64,000 nt of DNA from assembly GCF_004368785.1 (NCBI RefSeq), contig NZ_SODM01000004.1, positions 422,521-486,520 on the forward strand. The letters are read 5' to 3'. Source of the DNA: Flavobacterium sp. 270. GTDB taxonomy: Bacteria; Bacteroidota; Bacteroidia; Flavobacteriales; Flavobacteriaceae. This document shows positions 44,898 through 51,952 of the stretch, one piece after another (position 1 is the first letter of the stretch; every line of letters starts with the position of its first letter). Below the pieces are notes generated by a model, which was not told where the DNA came from, made no database searches, and saw only the letters and a program-made list of their open reading frames with translations. Made by a program: the position numbers and the translations under genes.

Positions 44898-45968
44898 ATG
44901 GTTAAAATGAAAACAAACAAAAAGAACCAACATTATATTCCAAAATTTTACTTACGTAATTTTTCTTATAATCAAAATAAAAATGAAATAGGAATATTCA
45001 ACATCTTTAATAATGTCTTTGTACAAAGAGCCAAATTAAGACATCAAGGTTCTAAAAACTTCTTTTATGGTATTGATGGAAAAATAGAAGATGCCTTAGC
45101 AAACATAGAAGGAAATTTAGCAGACCTAATTAAAAATATAATTTCTGATCAAACACTTCCTAAAAAATTTTCTGTTGAACATATAGAATTATTAACTTTT
45201 GTTGCTATAACTGATGCTAGAAATCCTGTCAGAATTGATACAATGAAAAATCATTATTTACAAATGGAAAAAACACTTAAAGAACTTGATCCAAATGTTA
45301 ATATGAATAATTTCTTACCTAATTTAACACATGAAGAGCATATAAAGCTTTCTCTTTCTAACACAAATACTATAACTGAACATATAATTGACTTAGACTT
45401 TAAGCTCTTAGTTAATAAAACTTCTAATACATTTCTTACTTCTGATTTTCCAATTGTTAAGTACAATCAATTCCTTGAATTAAAAAAATGGAAACATTCA
45501 AAAAGTGGTTATTCCCTTGTTGGCTTAAAAATATTCATTCCTCTAAGTCCAACTCTAACTGTTGTATTTTTTGACTCTGCAATTTATAAAGTGGGAAATA
45601 AAAAAGATAAAATAATAGAACTTTCGAAAAAAGAAGATATTGATCAATTAAATATTTTACAATACATAAATTGTTTTAGTACTATTTTTTTTAATGAGAG
45701 AATTAATAACGATTATATAAATTATCTCAAAAAAAAATCTGAAAAATATTCTCGAGCAAACGATCCAAGACTAGAACTAAGTTATATAGTGGAAGAAAAT
45801 GATGACGTCAATAAGGTTCTAGCTGGCAAACAAAACTTGATGATTTTTAATACAACAGATTGTGAAACTAATTTAAACTTAAGTTTTTTAAAAATTCATT
45901 CAAACGGAAAACATTATAAACTAGATTCTAGATTTACACAAGTTCGAAAGCCTTATAAAAAGTATTAG
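44898..45968 (+). CDS. DUF4238 family protein
   Basis: 356-residue protein with the DUF4238 N-terminal signature KNQHYIPKFYLRNFS followed by NVFVQRAKLRHQGSKNFFYG and, later, TSDFPIVKY and SPTLTVVFFD. The ATG at 44898 is used; an ATG three codons later (44907, MKTNKKNQHY) is equally possible. There is no signal peptide. The family is widespread and uncharacterised, with conserved His and polar residues suggestive of an enzyme. It is paired with the DUF5677-like gene and followed by a strong terminator shared with a convergent small gene. Confidence 0.82.
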   Translation: MVKMKTNKKNQHYIPKFYLRNFSYNQNKNEIGIFNIFNNVFVQRAKLRHQGSKNFFYGIDGKIEDALANIEGNLADLIKNIISDQTLPKKFSVEHIELLTFVAITDARNPVRIDTMKNHYLQMEKTLKELDPNVNMNNFLPNLTHEEHIKLSLSNTNTITEHIIDLDFKLLVNKTSNTFLTSDFPIVKYNQFLELKKWKHSKSGYSLVGLKIFIPLSPTLTVVFFDSAIYKVGNKKDKIIELSKKEDIDQLNILQYINCFSTIFFNERINNDYINYLKKKSEKYSRANDPRLELSYIVEENDDVNKVLAGKQNLMIFNTTDCETNLNLSFLKIHSNGKHYKLDSRFTQVRKPYKKY

Positions 45969-46008
45969 TAAATTTAACTTAAAATACATTCAAAAAAATA
46001 TAAAATTA

Positions 46009-46042
46009 AAAAACCTCGATCTTAAAAATCGAGGTTTTTCAT
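46009..46042. terminator. Bidirectional terminator after the DUF4238 gene
   Basis: Perfect 12-bp stem AAAAACCTCGAT / ATCGAGGTTTTT (46009-46020 and 46028-46039) with A-tract before and T-tract after. It serves the plus-strand DUF4238 gene and the convergent minus-strand small gene. Confidence 0.85.
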
Positions 46043-46061
46043 TTCTAAGTAATCAAAGAAT

Positions 46062-46280
46062 CTACTCCTTATCCAAATAAGGATTCAAAATCTCCGCCAA
46101 CTCATTCAACCAATAATAATTACTTTCTAAGTTGGTTATTGCTTCATCTTTTAGAAGTCCTAAAGCCAGAGTATAATTTACCTGTCTTATTAATTTAGCC
46201 ATATCTTCTATGTCTATTCTCTGGGTAAAGAAATCATTTAGTTTTGTTTCGGTTTCTTTTGTGAAAGTGTTTGTGCTCAT
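46062..46280 (-). CDS. Small hypothetical protein
   Basis: 72-residue acidic, helical cytoplasmic protein (MSTNTFTKETETKLNDFF ... YYWLNELAEILNPYLDKE). I do not recognise a family. Its ATG is preceded by ATTCCTAAATTACAGAATT; nearly the same 19 bases precede another ATG at 46401 on the same strand, whose frame overlaps this gene by 47 bp. The duplicated leader suggests a shared translation or transcription signal. Confidence 0.65.
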   Translation of the reverse strand: MSTNTFTKETETKLNDFFTQRIDIEDMAKLIRQVNYTLALGLLKDEAITNLESNYYWLNELAEILNPYLDKE

Positions 46281-46401
46281 AATTCTGTAATTTAGGAATA
46301 TAAAAACCCGCGCAGCTAAGGTGTCCTACACTTACAGAAGTGTTGCAGTTGTTTCCAATACCGCCACCATACCACACGGGCAAAAGTTTTTCTAGTTTCA
46401 T
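46234..46401 (-). CDS. Possible 55-residue small ORF overlapping the next gene
   Basis: Reading from the ATG at 46401 gives 55 codons: MKLEKLLPVWYGGGIGNN, then a Cys-containing core (CNTSVSVGHLSCAGF), then a basic tail ending KRNRNKTK. The region is richer in GC than its surroundings. On the minus strand the same DNA also has a CCCGTG / CGCGGG closing stem followed by TTTTTAT, so it could instead be a structured leader RNA that ends before the 72-codon gene. Glycine- and cysteine-rich composition is reminiscent of peptide precursors, but no modification enzyme is adjacent. Coding status is uncertain. Confidence 0.4.
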   Translation of the reverse strand: MKLEKLLPVWYGGGIGNNCNTSVSVGHLSCAGFYIPKLQNYEHKHFHKRNRNKTK

Positions 46402-46553
46402 GATTCTGTAATTTTAGGAATCACAAATTTAGAAAAATATTTAAAAAGAAAGAATTTTCTTTCAATTAAAATTATTTATGAGAATATACTATCAAATGTA
46501 TTAAATCGTAATCAAAAATAATACATTCAGTAACGTAGCTTTTAAAAGTACAG
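46402..46553. other. AT-rich spacer before the GIY-YIG element
   Basis: Contains the GATTCCTAAAATTACAGAATC leader (minus strand, 46402-46422) and otherwise nothing recognised. Confidence 0.35.
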
Positions 46554-47090
46554 TTTGTCATTTCGACTGAAAGGAGAAATCACACGCGTATATCGACATA
46601 GATTGGCGATTTACTTTGTAGAGTTTCTAGTGTGATTTCTCCTTTCAGTCGAAATAACAAAAAGTGGGAATTAATTTTAATTAGCGTAAATTCGTACAAA
46701 AAAAATAATATGCTAAACCCGCAACTTGGCTTTCATAGTTATTATGTTTATATTATAACTTGCGAACATCGTACTTCTTTTTACATTGGTGTTACCAATA
46801 ATTTAAAACAAAGATTGACAAAACATAAAGAAAACATAAATCTAAATGCCAATACTTTTGCTTCAAAATATAATATCCAATTTTTAGTTTACTATGAAAA
46901 ATTTACTTGGATACAGGAGGCAATTGCAAGAGAAAAAGAATTGAAGAAATGGCGAAGAGATAAAAAAATGGAGTTAATTAGAGGTTTTAATTCAACTTTT
47001 GAATTTCTTAATTCTAATTTTGAATGATAAATTAGTGATTTACTTTGTAGAATTTCTAGTGTGATTTCTCCTTTCAGTCGAAATGACAAA
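46554..47090. mobile_element. Putative GIY-YIG nuclease element bounded by perfect 32-bp inverted repeats
   Basis: 46554-46585 (TTTGTCATTTCGACTGAAAG...AATCACAC) and 47059-47090 are exact reverse complements. A further inward-facing copy (46630-46661, one mismatch) sits next to the left end, so the left end forms a hairpin of its own. The segments 46608-46661 and 47037-47090 are 54-bp direct repeats with two mismatches. Between them lies a single GIY-YIG nuclease gene. The ends resemble the TGTCAT...ATGACA palindromic repeats elsewhere in the window. Mobility is inferred. Confidence 0.65.
46710..47027 (+). CDS. GIY-YIG nuclease family protein
   Basis: Small 105-residue endonuclease-like protein. 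The start at ATG 46710 (MLNPQLGFHSYYVYIITC) is chosen because an upstream extension would run into the repeat. GIY-YIG core: YVYIITCEHRTSFYIGVTN, the R-containing helix NLKQRLTKHKEN, and IQEAIAREKELKKWRRDKK with the conserved Arg and Glu. It is the single-domain type related to UvrC N-terminal nuclease domains. It is enclosed by 32-bp inverted repeats, which suggests that it acts on, or is mobilised with, these repeats. Confidence 0.92.
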   Translation: MLNPQLGFHSYYVYIITCEHRTSFYIGVTNNLKQRLTKHKENINLNANTFASKYNIQFLVYYEKFTWIQEAIAREKELKKWRRDKKMELIRGFNSTFEFLNSNFE

Positions 47091-47201
47091 CTTGGTGGAA
47101 TATTATGAGAATAGTTTTATTTACAAAAAAAGTAATTAAATCATCAAAACAAACGCAACCATTTTAAAATAAATTCATCTATATAATAAAATCGATGCGA
47201 A

Positions 47202-48059
47202 ATGAGAAAAATTTTAACTTTAAGTATTATTGCATTATTGTTTTTTGGCTGTTCTTCAGAGAATGCTCAGGAGCCAGAAGTGCTGCCAGTTCTTGAAAAT
47301 TCGTCAAAAACAAATTTGGCGATTGGAATCAAAAAAGATGCAGATTTAAGTTTAGTGTTTAAAACTTTGAACGAATTGCATTTTGATATTCGGCAAATGA
47401 ATGGTTTTCTTTACAAATCAGATACTCCAGAAAGTGATGTTGCTAGTTTGAGGAATCTATTAAATGAAAAACCTTATATAAAAACGAGTGGTTGGAGTGC
47501 CACGACTTCTAGTGTATTTTATTATCAGCCAGAAAATAAAACTTATATCATAAATAGCTTTTTTGATATGAATGTTACGAATCAAACTGATCTTCTTAAT
47601 TTAATTTCGTCATTAAAGCTAAAAGACGGATTAAATGAAAATAAAAACATCTATTTAAGCATTCCCGAAGGAACAGAAACGCATTGGAAAAGTCAAATGA
47701 TGGCTTTTTCATTTGTAAAATGGACCGAAACATTCGATCAGGTTTGTATATCGTATGAAAATGCTCCGATAGTTTCTGCAAAAATTCCTGTTAGTGGCAA
47801 TGTAAATCAAATAATTCCAATTGATATCAGTTTCTTCGTTAGAAATGGCTGTGGTGGTTTTGGTTCTATTACCGAAATTAATTCAGGAAATACAAAAACG
47901 ATAACTGTAAAAGCCAAATATGAAGGATGTTTGTGTACGCAAAGCACTGCAAATCTTAATACAACTTATAATTTTAGTACCACAACAACCGGAACTCACA
48001 CTATAAAATTTTTACAGCCAGACGGAAGTTTTCTAACGTACTCTATTAATATCCAATAA
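47202..48059 (+). CDS. Hypothetical lipoprotein
   Basis: 285-residue predicted lipoprotein (MRKILTLSIIALLFFGCSS, lipobox Cys17). The mature chain has an acidic N terminus, a mixed alpha/beta centre and a C-terminal beta-rich region with cysteines (NGCGGFGSITEINSG, AKYEGCLCTQSTANL) that looks immunoglobulin-like. I do not recognise a family. It is likely exposed in the periplasm or at the cell surface. It converges with the cupin gene 7 bp away. Confidence 0.75.
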   Translation: MRKILTLSIIALLFFGCSSENAQEPEVLPVLENSSKTNLAIGIKKDADLSLVFKTLNELHFDIRQMNGFLYKSDTPESDVASLRNLLNEKPYIKTSGWSATTSSVFYYQPENKTYIINSFFDMNVTNQTDLLNLISSLKLKDGLNENKNIYLSIPEGTETHWKSQMMAFSFVKWTETFDQVCISYENAPIVSAKIPVSGNVNQIIPIDISFFVRNGCGGFGSITEINSGNTKTITVKAKYEGCLCTQSTANLNTTYNFSTTTTGTHTIKFLQPDGSFLTYSINIQ

Positions 48060-48066
48060 AAACATT

Positions 48067-48504
48067 TTACCTCAAATCCTTTTTAATAACCAAATATTTT
48101 AAATCGGTATTTCCGGCATTACTGATTCCATGTTCTGCATTTGGCGGACAATATAAGCTTGTATTTGGACCAACAACAACTGTTTTTCCGTCTAAGAAAA
48201 AAGAAGCGGAACCTTCTAAAATATAGAAAAATTCTTCTTCGGGATGATGATGTAGCGCGTGCGTAGATTTTCCAGGTTCTACAATGCTCATTTTTAATGT
48301 GTTTTCCTGAGTGAAGTTTTTATCGCCAAACCAATATTGGTAACCTGCTTTGGTTTTGGTTGCTTTTTCTAAATCGAAATGATTTACACAGTTTTCTATT
48401 GTGTATTTTGTTGCTGCCGTTTCTTTTTTTACTTCTTGAGAAAATGCAATTTGCTGGAAGAATACAATTGCAATTGTGGTTTTTAGAGTAGTTAGTGGTT
48501 TCAT
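48067..48504 (-). CDS. Exported cupin-domain protein
   Basis: 145-residue single-domain cupin with signal peptide MKPLTTLKTTIAIVFFQQIAFSQ. Metal-binding motif 1 reads HALHHHPEEEFFYILEGSASFFLDG and motif 2 reads YCPPNAEHGISNAG, so the usual histidines and glutamate are present. An exported small cupin could be a sugar-related isomerase or a sensor protein; the ligand is unknown. Convergent with the lipoprotein gene, divergent from the SMP-30-like gene 128 bp away. Confidence 0.85.
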   Translation of the reverse strand: MKPLTTLKTTIAIVFFQQIAFSQEVKKETAATKYTIENCVNHFDLEKATKTKAGYQYWFGDKNFTQENTLKMSIVEPGKSTHALHHHPEEEFFYILEGSASFFLDGKTVVVGPNTSLYCPPNAEHGISNAGNTDLKYLVIKKDLR

Positions 48505-48631
48505 TTTTTTTTATTGTAATATTACAAAAAGATGCTTTTGATAAATTAAGATTAAAATAAAATTTTGCAGAATATCACAAATAAAACTACTTTTAAGAAC
48601 GCTTCAAAAGCAACTTTTAAATCTTTTTATT

Positions 48632-49555
48632 ATGAACCCATTCCAACTTAAAGTAAAATCACACCTTTTATTGGTTATTACTTTAACTTTTACAAATTTT
48701 ATATACTCTCAGACATCAAAAGAAAAAAATCATCCTTTAATAGCAAAAGACGCAGTTCTCACAAAACTATCAGATCAATTCAGCTTTACAGAAGGACCTG
48801 CTGCGGATAAGAAAGGAAATATTTATTTTACGGATCAGCCTAATAATAGAATCATGAAATGGTCGATTAATGGTGAACTTTCTGTTTTTATGGAAAATGC
48901 AGGAAGAGCTAACGGCTTGTACTTTGATCACACAGGTAACCTTTTGGCTTGCGCCGATGAAAAAAATGAAATTTGGAAAATAGACAAAAACAAAAATTAT
49001 ACTATATTAATAAACAACTTCGAAGGAAAAAGGCTGAATGGTCCCAATGATCTTTGGGTTGATCCAAAAGGCGGTATCTATTTTACAGACCCATTTTATA
49101 AAAGGGATTACTGGATACATACTTCCAAAGAAATAGACAAAGAATGTGTTTACTATTTATCTCCCGATAAATCTAAAATTATCAACGTTGCGAATGATCT
49201 TGTAAAACCTAATGGCATTATTGGAACTGCGGATGGAAAAATAGTATACGTAGCTGATATAGGAGCCAATAAAACGTACTCTTATACAATCGAAAGTAAT
49301 GGCTCTTTAGGCAAAAAAAGTCTTTTTACTGAATCAGGTTCAGACGGAATGACAATAGACGAGTCCGGGAACATTTACTTATGCGGAAAAGGAGTTACCA
49401 TATTCAATCCAAAAGGAGAAAAAATAGCCCATATTGATGTTCCTGAACCATGGACAGCCAATATTTGTTTTGGAGGAAAAAAATTTAAAACATTATTTAT
49501 TACAGCCAGTAAAAGTGTTTATACATTAGAAATGAACGTTCGAGGAATGAAATAA
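48632..49555 (+). CDS. SMP-30/gluconolactonase-like exported protein
   Basis: 307-residue six-bladed beta-propeller with signal sequence ending IYSQ. Family motifs: FTEGPAADKKGNIYFTDQPNNRIMKW (metal-binding Glu), RLNGPNDLWVDPKGGIYFTDP (Asn and Asp ligands), KPNGIIGTADGKIVYVADIG and SDGMTIDESGNIYL (Asp ligand). Likely a periplasmic sugar lactonase; the sugar is unknown. It could feed aldonates to sugar acid metabolism, though it lies 20 kb from the uronate genes. Confidence 0.88.
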   Translation: MNPFQLKVKSHLLLVITLTFTNFIYSQTSKEKNHPLIAKDAVLTKLSDQFSFTEGPAADKKGNIYFTDQPNNRIMKWSINGELSVFMENAGRANGLYFDHTGNLLACADEKNEIWKIDKNKNYTILINNFEGKRLNGPNDLWVDPKGGIYFTDPFYKRDYWIHTSKEIDKECVYYLSPDKSKIINVANDLVKPNGIIGTADGKIVYVADIGANKTYSYTIESNGSLGKKSLFTESGSDGMTIDESGNIYLCGKGVTIFNPKGEKIAHIDVPEPWTANICFGGKKFKTLFITASKSVYTLEMNVRGMK

Positions 49556-49889
49556 TCAATAAATCATAGCTCTTAATACTGTTGTTATTTTTAACACTTG
49601 CTAAAATTTTGATTGAAATTTTATTCGTCAATCAGAAATTAGACTTTTTTCAGAATTAAAAACTTCAAAATCATCTTTAATTTGATTCAAATTTGAGTTG
49701 AATTTGAGTTGAATTTTACTTAAAATGAAATTTTATAAAAACACAAAACCTTCCTGAACACCTTATTTCACTACTATTTCATTATTGTCTATGATTCAAT
49801 AAGAAAATATTATGATAAAATTATAGCGTAATCCGAAAAACCGCCATACATTTGCCTAACGGTGTTAAACAATTTAATACTTAATCAAA
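49556..49889. other. AT-rich intergenic region with the tetR promoter
   Basis: About 330 bp, with a TTGAATTTGAG tandem near 49690-49715 and, close to the tetR start, the operator-like CTAACGGTGTTAA (49856-49868) followed by ACAATTTAATAC. No gene was seen. Confidence 0.5.
49856..49880. promoter_or_regulatory. Operator-like site before tetR
   Basis: CTAACGGTGTTAA (49856-49868) plus ACAATTTAATAC. The 13-bp core is the exact reverse complement of TTAACACCGTTAG in the repeat at 50688, and the ATTTAATA tail is common to all five copies. It lies about 10 bp before the regulator start codon, suiting autoregulation. Confidence 0.65.
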
Positions 49890-50483
49890 ATGGCAAGTAA
49901 AGATCGTATTTTAAGACAAAAAGAAGAGACAAGAAATAATATTCTTGATGCTGCTTACGCAATCGTTAAGGACGAAGGCTGGCAAGGTCTTAGTATGCGA
50001 AAGATTGCCGATAAGATTGAATATACTGCTCCTATTATCTATGAATACTTTTCTAACAAAGATGCAATTTTAAGGGAGTTAACCGGTAAAGGCTTTGTCA
50101 AATTAGGAAAAGAGCTTGAAGAAGCAAGAGATAAATTTGAAAAACCAGAAGAACAAATAGAAGCCATGTGGATGGCCTATTGGGATTTTGCCTTTACAGA
50201 TACCGAAATGTATCAGGTAATGTTTGGCGTTCAGATGAATTGTTGTACAGAACAATGTGATGCTGCAAAAACACCTTATAAATTATTTACCGCAGTTATT
50301 GCTGCAATTATGAAAAACAGCAATCCTGATGAAGAAGTTATTAAACAAAAATATTTTACCTTCTTTTCTGTCATTCACGGTTTGATCGCGATCAACATCA
50401 TCAACCAAAGTGACATAATGGAAACCATCAACAATCAAATCCTGAAAGATGCGATTGGTGGTATAATAAAATCAATACAATAA
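49890..50483 (+). CDS. TetR-family transcriptional repressor
   Basis: 197-residue regulator with the TetR helix-turn-helix near residues 15-60 (ILDAAYAIVKDEGWQGLSMRK, IEYTAPIIYEYFSNKDAIL) and a helical ligand-binding C-terminal domain containing MAYWDFAFTDTEMYQVMFGVQ and a CCTEQCD cysteine cluster around 112-118. It precedes an RND operon on the same strand, with a repeated operator-like motif on both sides, which makes it the likely repressor of that operon and of itself. The cysteine cluster may hint at thiol or metal sensing; inference only. Confidence 0.9.
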   Translation: MASKDRILRQKEETRNNILDAAYAIVKDEGWQGLSMRKIADKIEYTAPIIYEYFSNKDAILRELTGKGFVKLGKELEEARDKFEKPEEQIEAMWMAYWDFAFTDTEMYQVMFGVQMNCCTEQCDAAKTPYKLFTAVIAAIMKNSNPDEEVIKQKYFTFFSVIHGLIAINIINQSDIMETINNQILKDAIGGIIKSIQ

Positions 50484-50496
50484 AAAAATTTCATTA

Positions 50497-50717
50497 TTAC
50501 TTAACAGTGGTAAATGATTTAATATAGTAATTTAGCGCTTTTTTTTACTACTTTACTTAACAGTGATAAATTATTTAATTAACGTAATTTGGTAACCTTT
50601 TTTTACTAATTACTTAACACTGATAAATAATTTAATACCCATTAAAAAACACAATTGAAACGCATTATTATAGAATTCTGCATCAATTTACTTAACACCG
50701 TTAGAAAATTTAATACG
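50497..50717 (+). repeat. Four-copy operator-like direct repeat array before the RND operon
   Basis: Four direct copies of a TTACTTAACANYGNTA... ATTTAAT unit start at 50497, 50553, 50610 and 50688 (spacing 56, 57 and 78 bp). The first three units also share GTAATTT and TTTTTTACTA spacers, so they are tandem duplicates. Each holds a semi-palindromic TTAAC-nnn-G(T/A)TA core. Position directly before the adaptor gene supports a regulatory role for the TetR protein. Confidence 0.75.
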
Positions 50718-50798
50718 CTTTAATAGATGAATACCAAGAATACCATAAGTAAGATTTTAAAACAAGAGAATGTCCAACAAATTAAAACCAATAGTAAA

Positions 50799-51941
50799 AT
50801 GAAAAATGTAATTATAACCAGTTTTATTCTAGCACTTGTTCTAAGCAGTTGTGCAGATAAATCGCAAGCTCCGGCAGCTGCTCCTGCTCCAGTGCTTCCT
50901 GTTTTGGCGATCCAAAACTCTGAGGCTGTAACAGATGCAGAATATCCTGCAGCTATACAAGGAACTGTAGATGTAGAAATTCGACCACAAGTAAGTGGAA
51001 ACTTAGATAGAGTTTTGGTAGACGAAGGTGCTTATGTATCAAAAGGCCAGTCTTTATTTAAAATAAACGAACGTCCTTTCCGCGAGCAGTTAAACAATGC
51101 TTTGGCAAGTCTTCACGCTTACGAAGCTGCTTTAATCAACGCTCAGTTAGAAGTTGATAAATTGACTCCACTAGTACAAAACAAAGTAGTTTCTGATTAT
51201 CAGTTAAAAACCGCTAAAGCTTCTCAAAAAATTGCTGCTGCAAATATCGAACAAGCAAAAGCAATGGTAGCATCGGCAAAAATTAATTTAGGATATACTA
51301 ATGTTACTGCTCCAGTAAGCGGTTACATCGGAAGATTGCCTAAAAAACAAGGAAGTTTGGTTTCTGCTTCAGATGTTGAAGCTTTAACAACTTTATCTGA
51401 TGTTCACGAAGTTTTTGCTTATTTCTCATTAGGAGAAACTGATTTTATCAAATTTAAAACACAATACGCAGGAAACTCAATTGGCGATAAAATCAAAAAA
51501 CTTCCTCCGGTAACTTTAGTTTTAGCAGATAACAACGCTTATCCTCAAACCGGAAAAATTGATATGGTTGACGGTCAGTTTGATAAAAACACCGGAGCTA
51601 TAACTTTAAGAGCAACTTTCCCAAATGCAAACGGAACACTTCGTTCTGGAAACACAGGAAAAATCCGCCTTGGTTTACAACATGCAGATGCTATTTTAGT
51701 ACCACAGTCGGCTACTATAGAAATGCAGGATAAAGTATTTGTTTTCACTGTAGGTAAAGACAATAAAGTAACAAAAATGCCAATTACCGTAATCGGAAAA
51801 GCAGGAACAAATTACCTGATTAAAGACGGTGTACAAGCTGGCGATCAAATCGTATTAAGCGGTATTGATAAACTTCAGGAAGGTCAGGTAATTCAACCTG
51901 AGAAATCTTCTAAAGTTGCACAAATAACTAATCAAAAATAA
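50799..51941 (+). CDS. RND efflux periplasmic adaptor lipoprotein (AcrA-type)
   Basis: Membrane-fusion protein of about 380 residues. The ATG at 50799 (MKNVIITSFILALVLSSC) gives an exact lipoprotein signal; an in-frame ATG at 50727 would add 24 residues before it. Features: lipoyl half-motifs VEIRPQVSGNLDRVLVDEGAYVSKGQSL and INLGYTNVTAPVSGYIGRLPKKQGSLV, alpha-hairpin between them, and GQFDKNTGAITLRATFPNANGTLRSGNTGKIRL in the beta-barrel domain. First gene of the second RND operon. Confidence 0.92.
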   Translation: MKNVIITSFILALVLSSCADKSQAPAAAPAPVLPVLAIQNSEAVTDAEYPAAIQGTVDVEIRPQVSGNLDRVLVDEGAYVSKGQSLFKINERPFREQLNNALASLHAYEAALINAQLEVDKLTPLVQNKVVSDYQLKTAKASQKIAAANIEQAKAMVASAKINLGYTNVTAPVSGYIGRLPKKQGSLVSASDVEALTTLSDVHEVFAYFSLGETDFIKFKTQYAGNSIGDKIKKLPPVTLVLADNNAYPQTGKIDMVDGQFDKNTGAITLRATFPNANGTLRSGNTGKIRLGLQHADAILVPQSATIEMQDKVFVFTVGKDNKVTKMPITVIGKAGTNYLIKDGVQAGDQIVLSGIDKLQEGQVIQPEKSSKVAQITNQK

Positions 51942-51952
51942 TTTTTACGAAA

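Noticed and set aside
46632..46709. Upstream extension of the GIY-YIG protein
   Set aside because: The extra 26 codons are encoded by the inverted repeat itself and do not resemble a nuclease N terminus.
50497..50717. CRISPR array
   Set aside because: Repeat spacing of 56-78 bp with partly similar spacers, only four copies, and no cas genes; a regulatory tandem repeat fits better.
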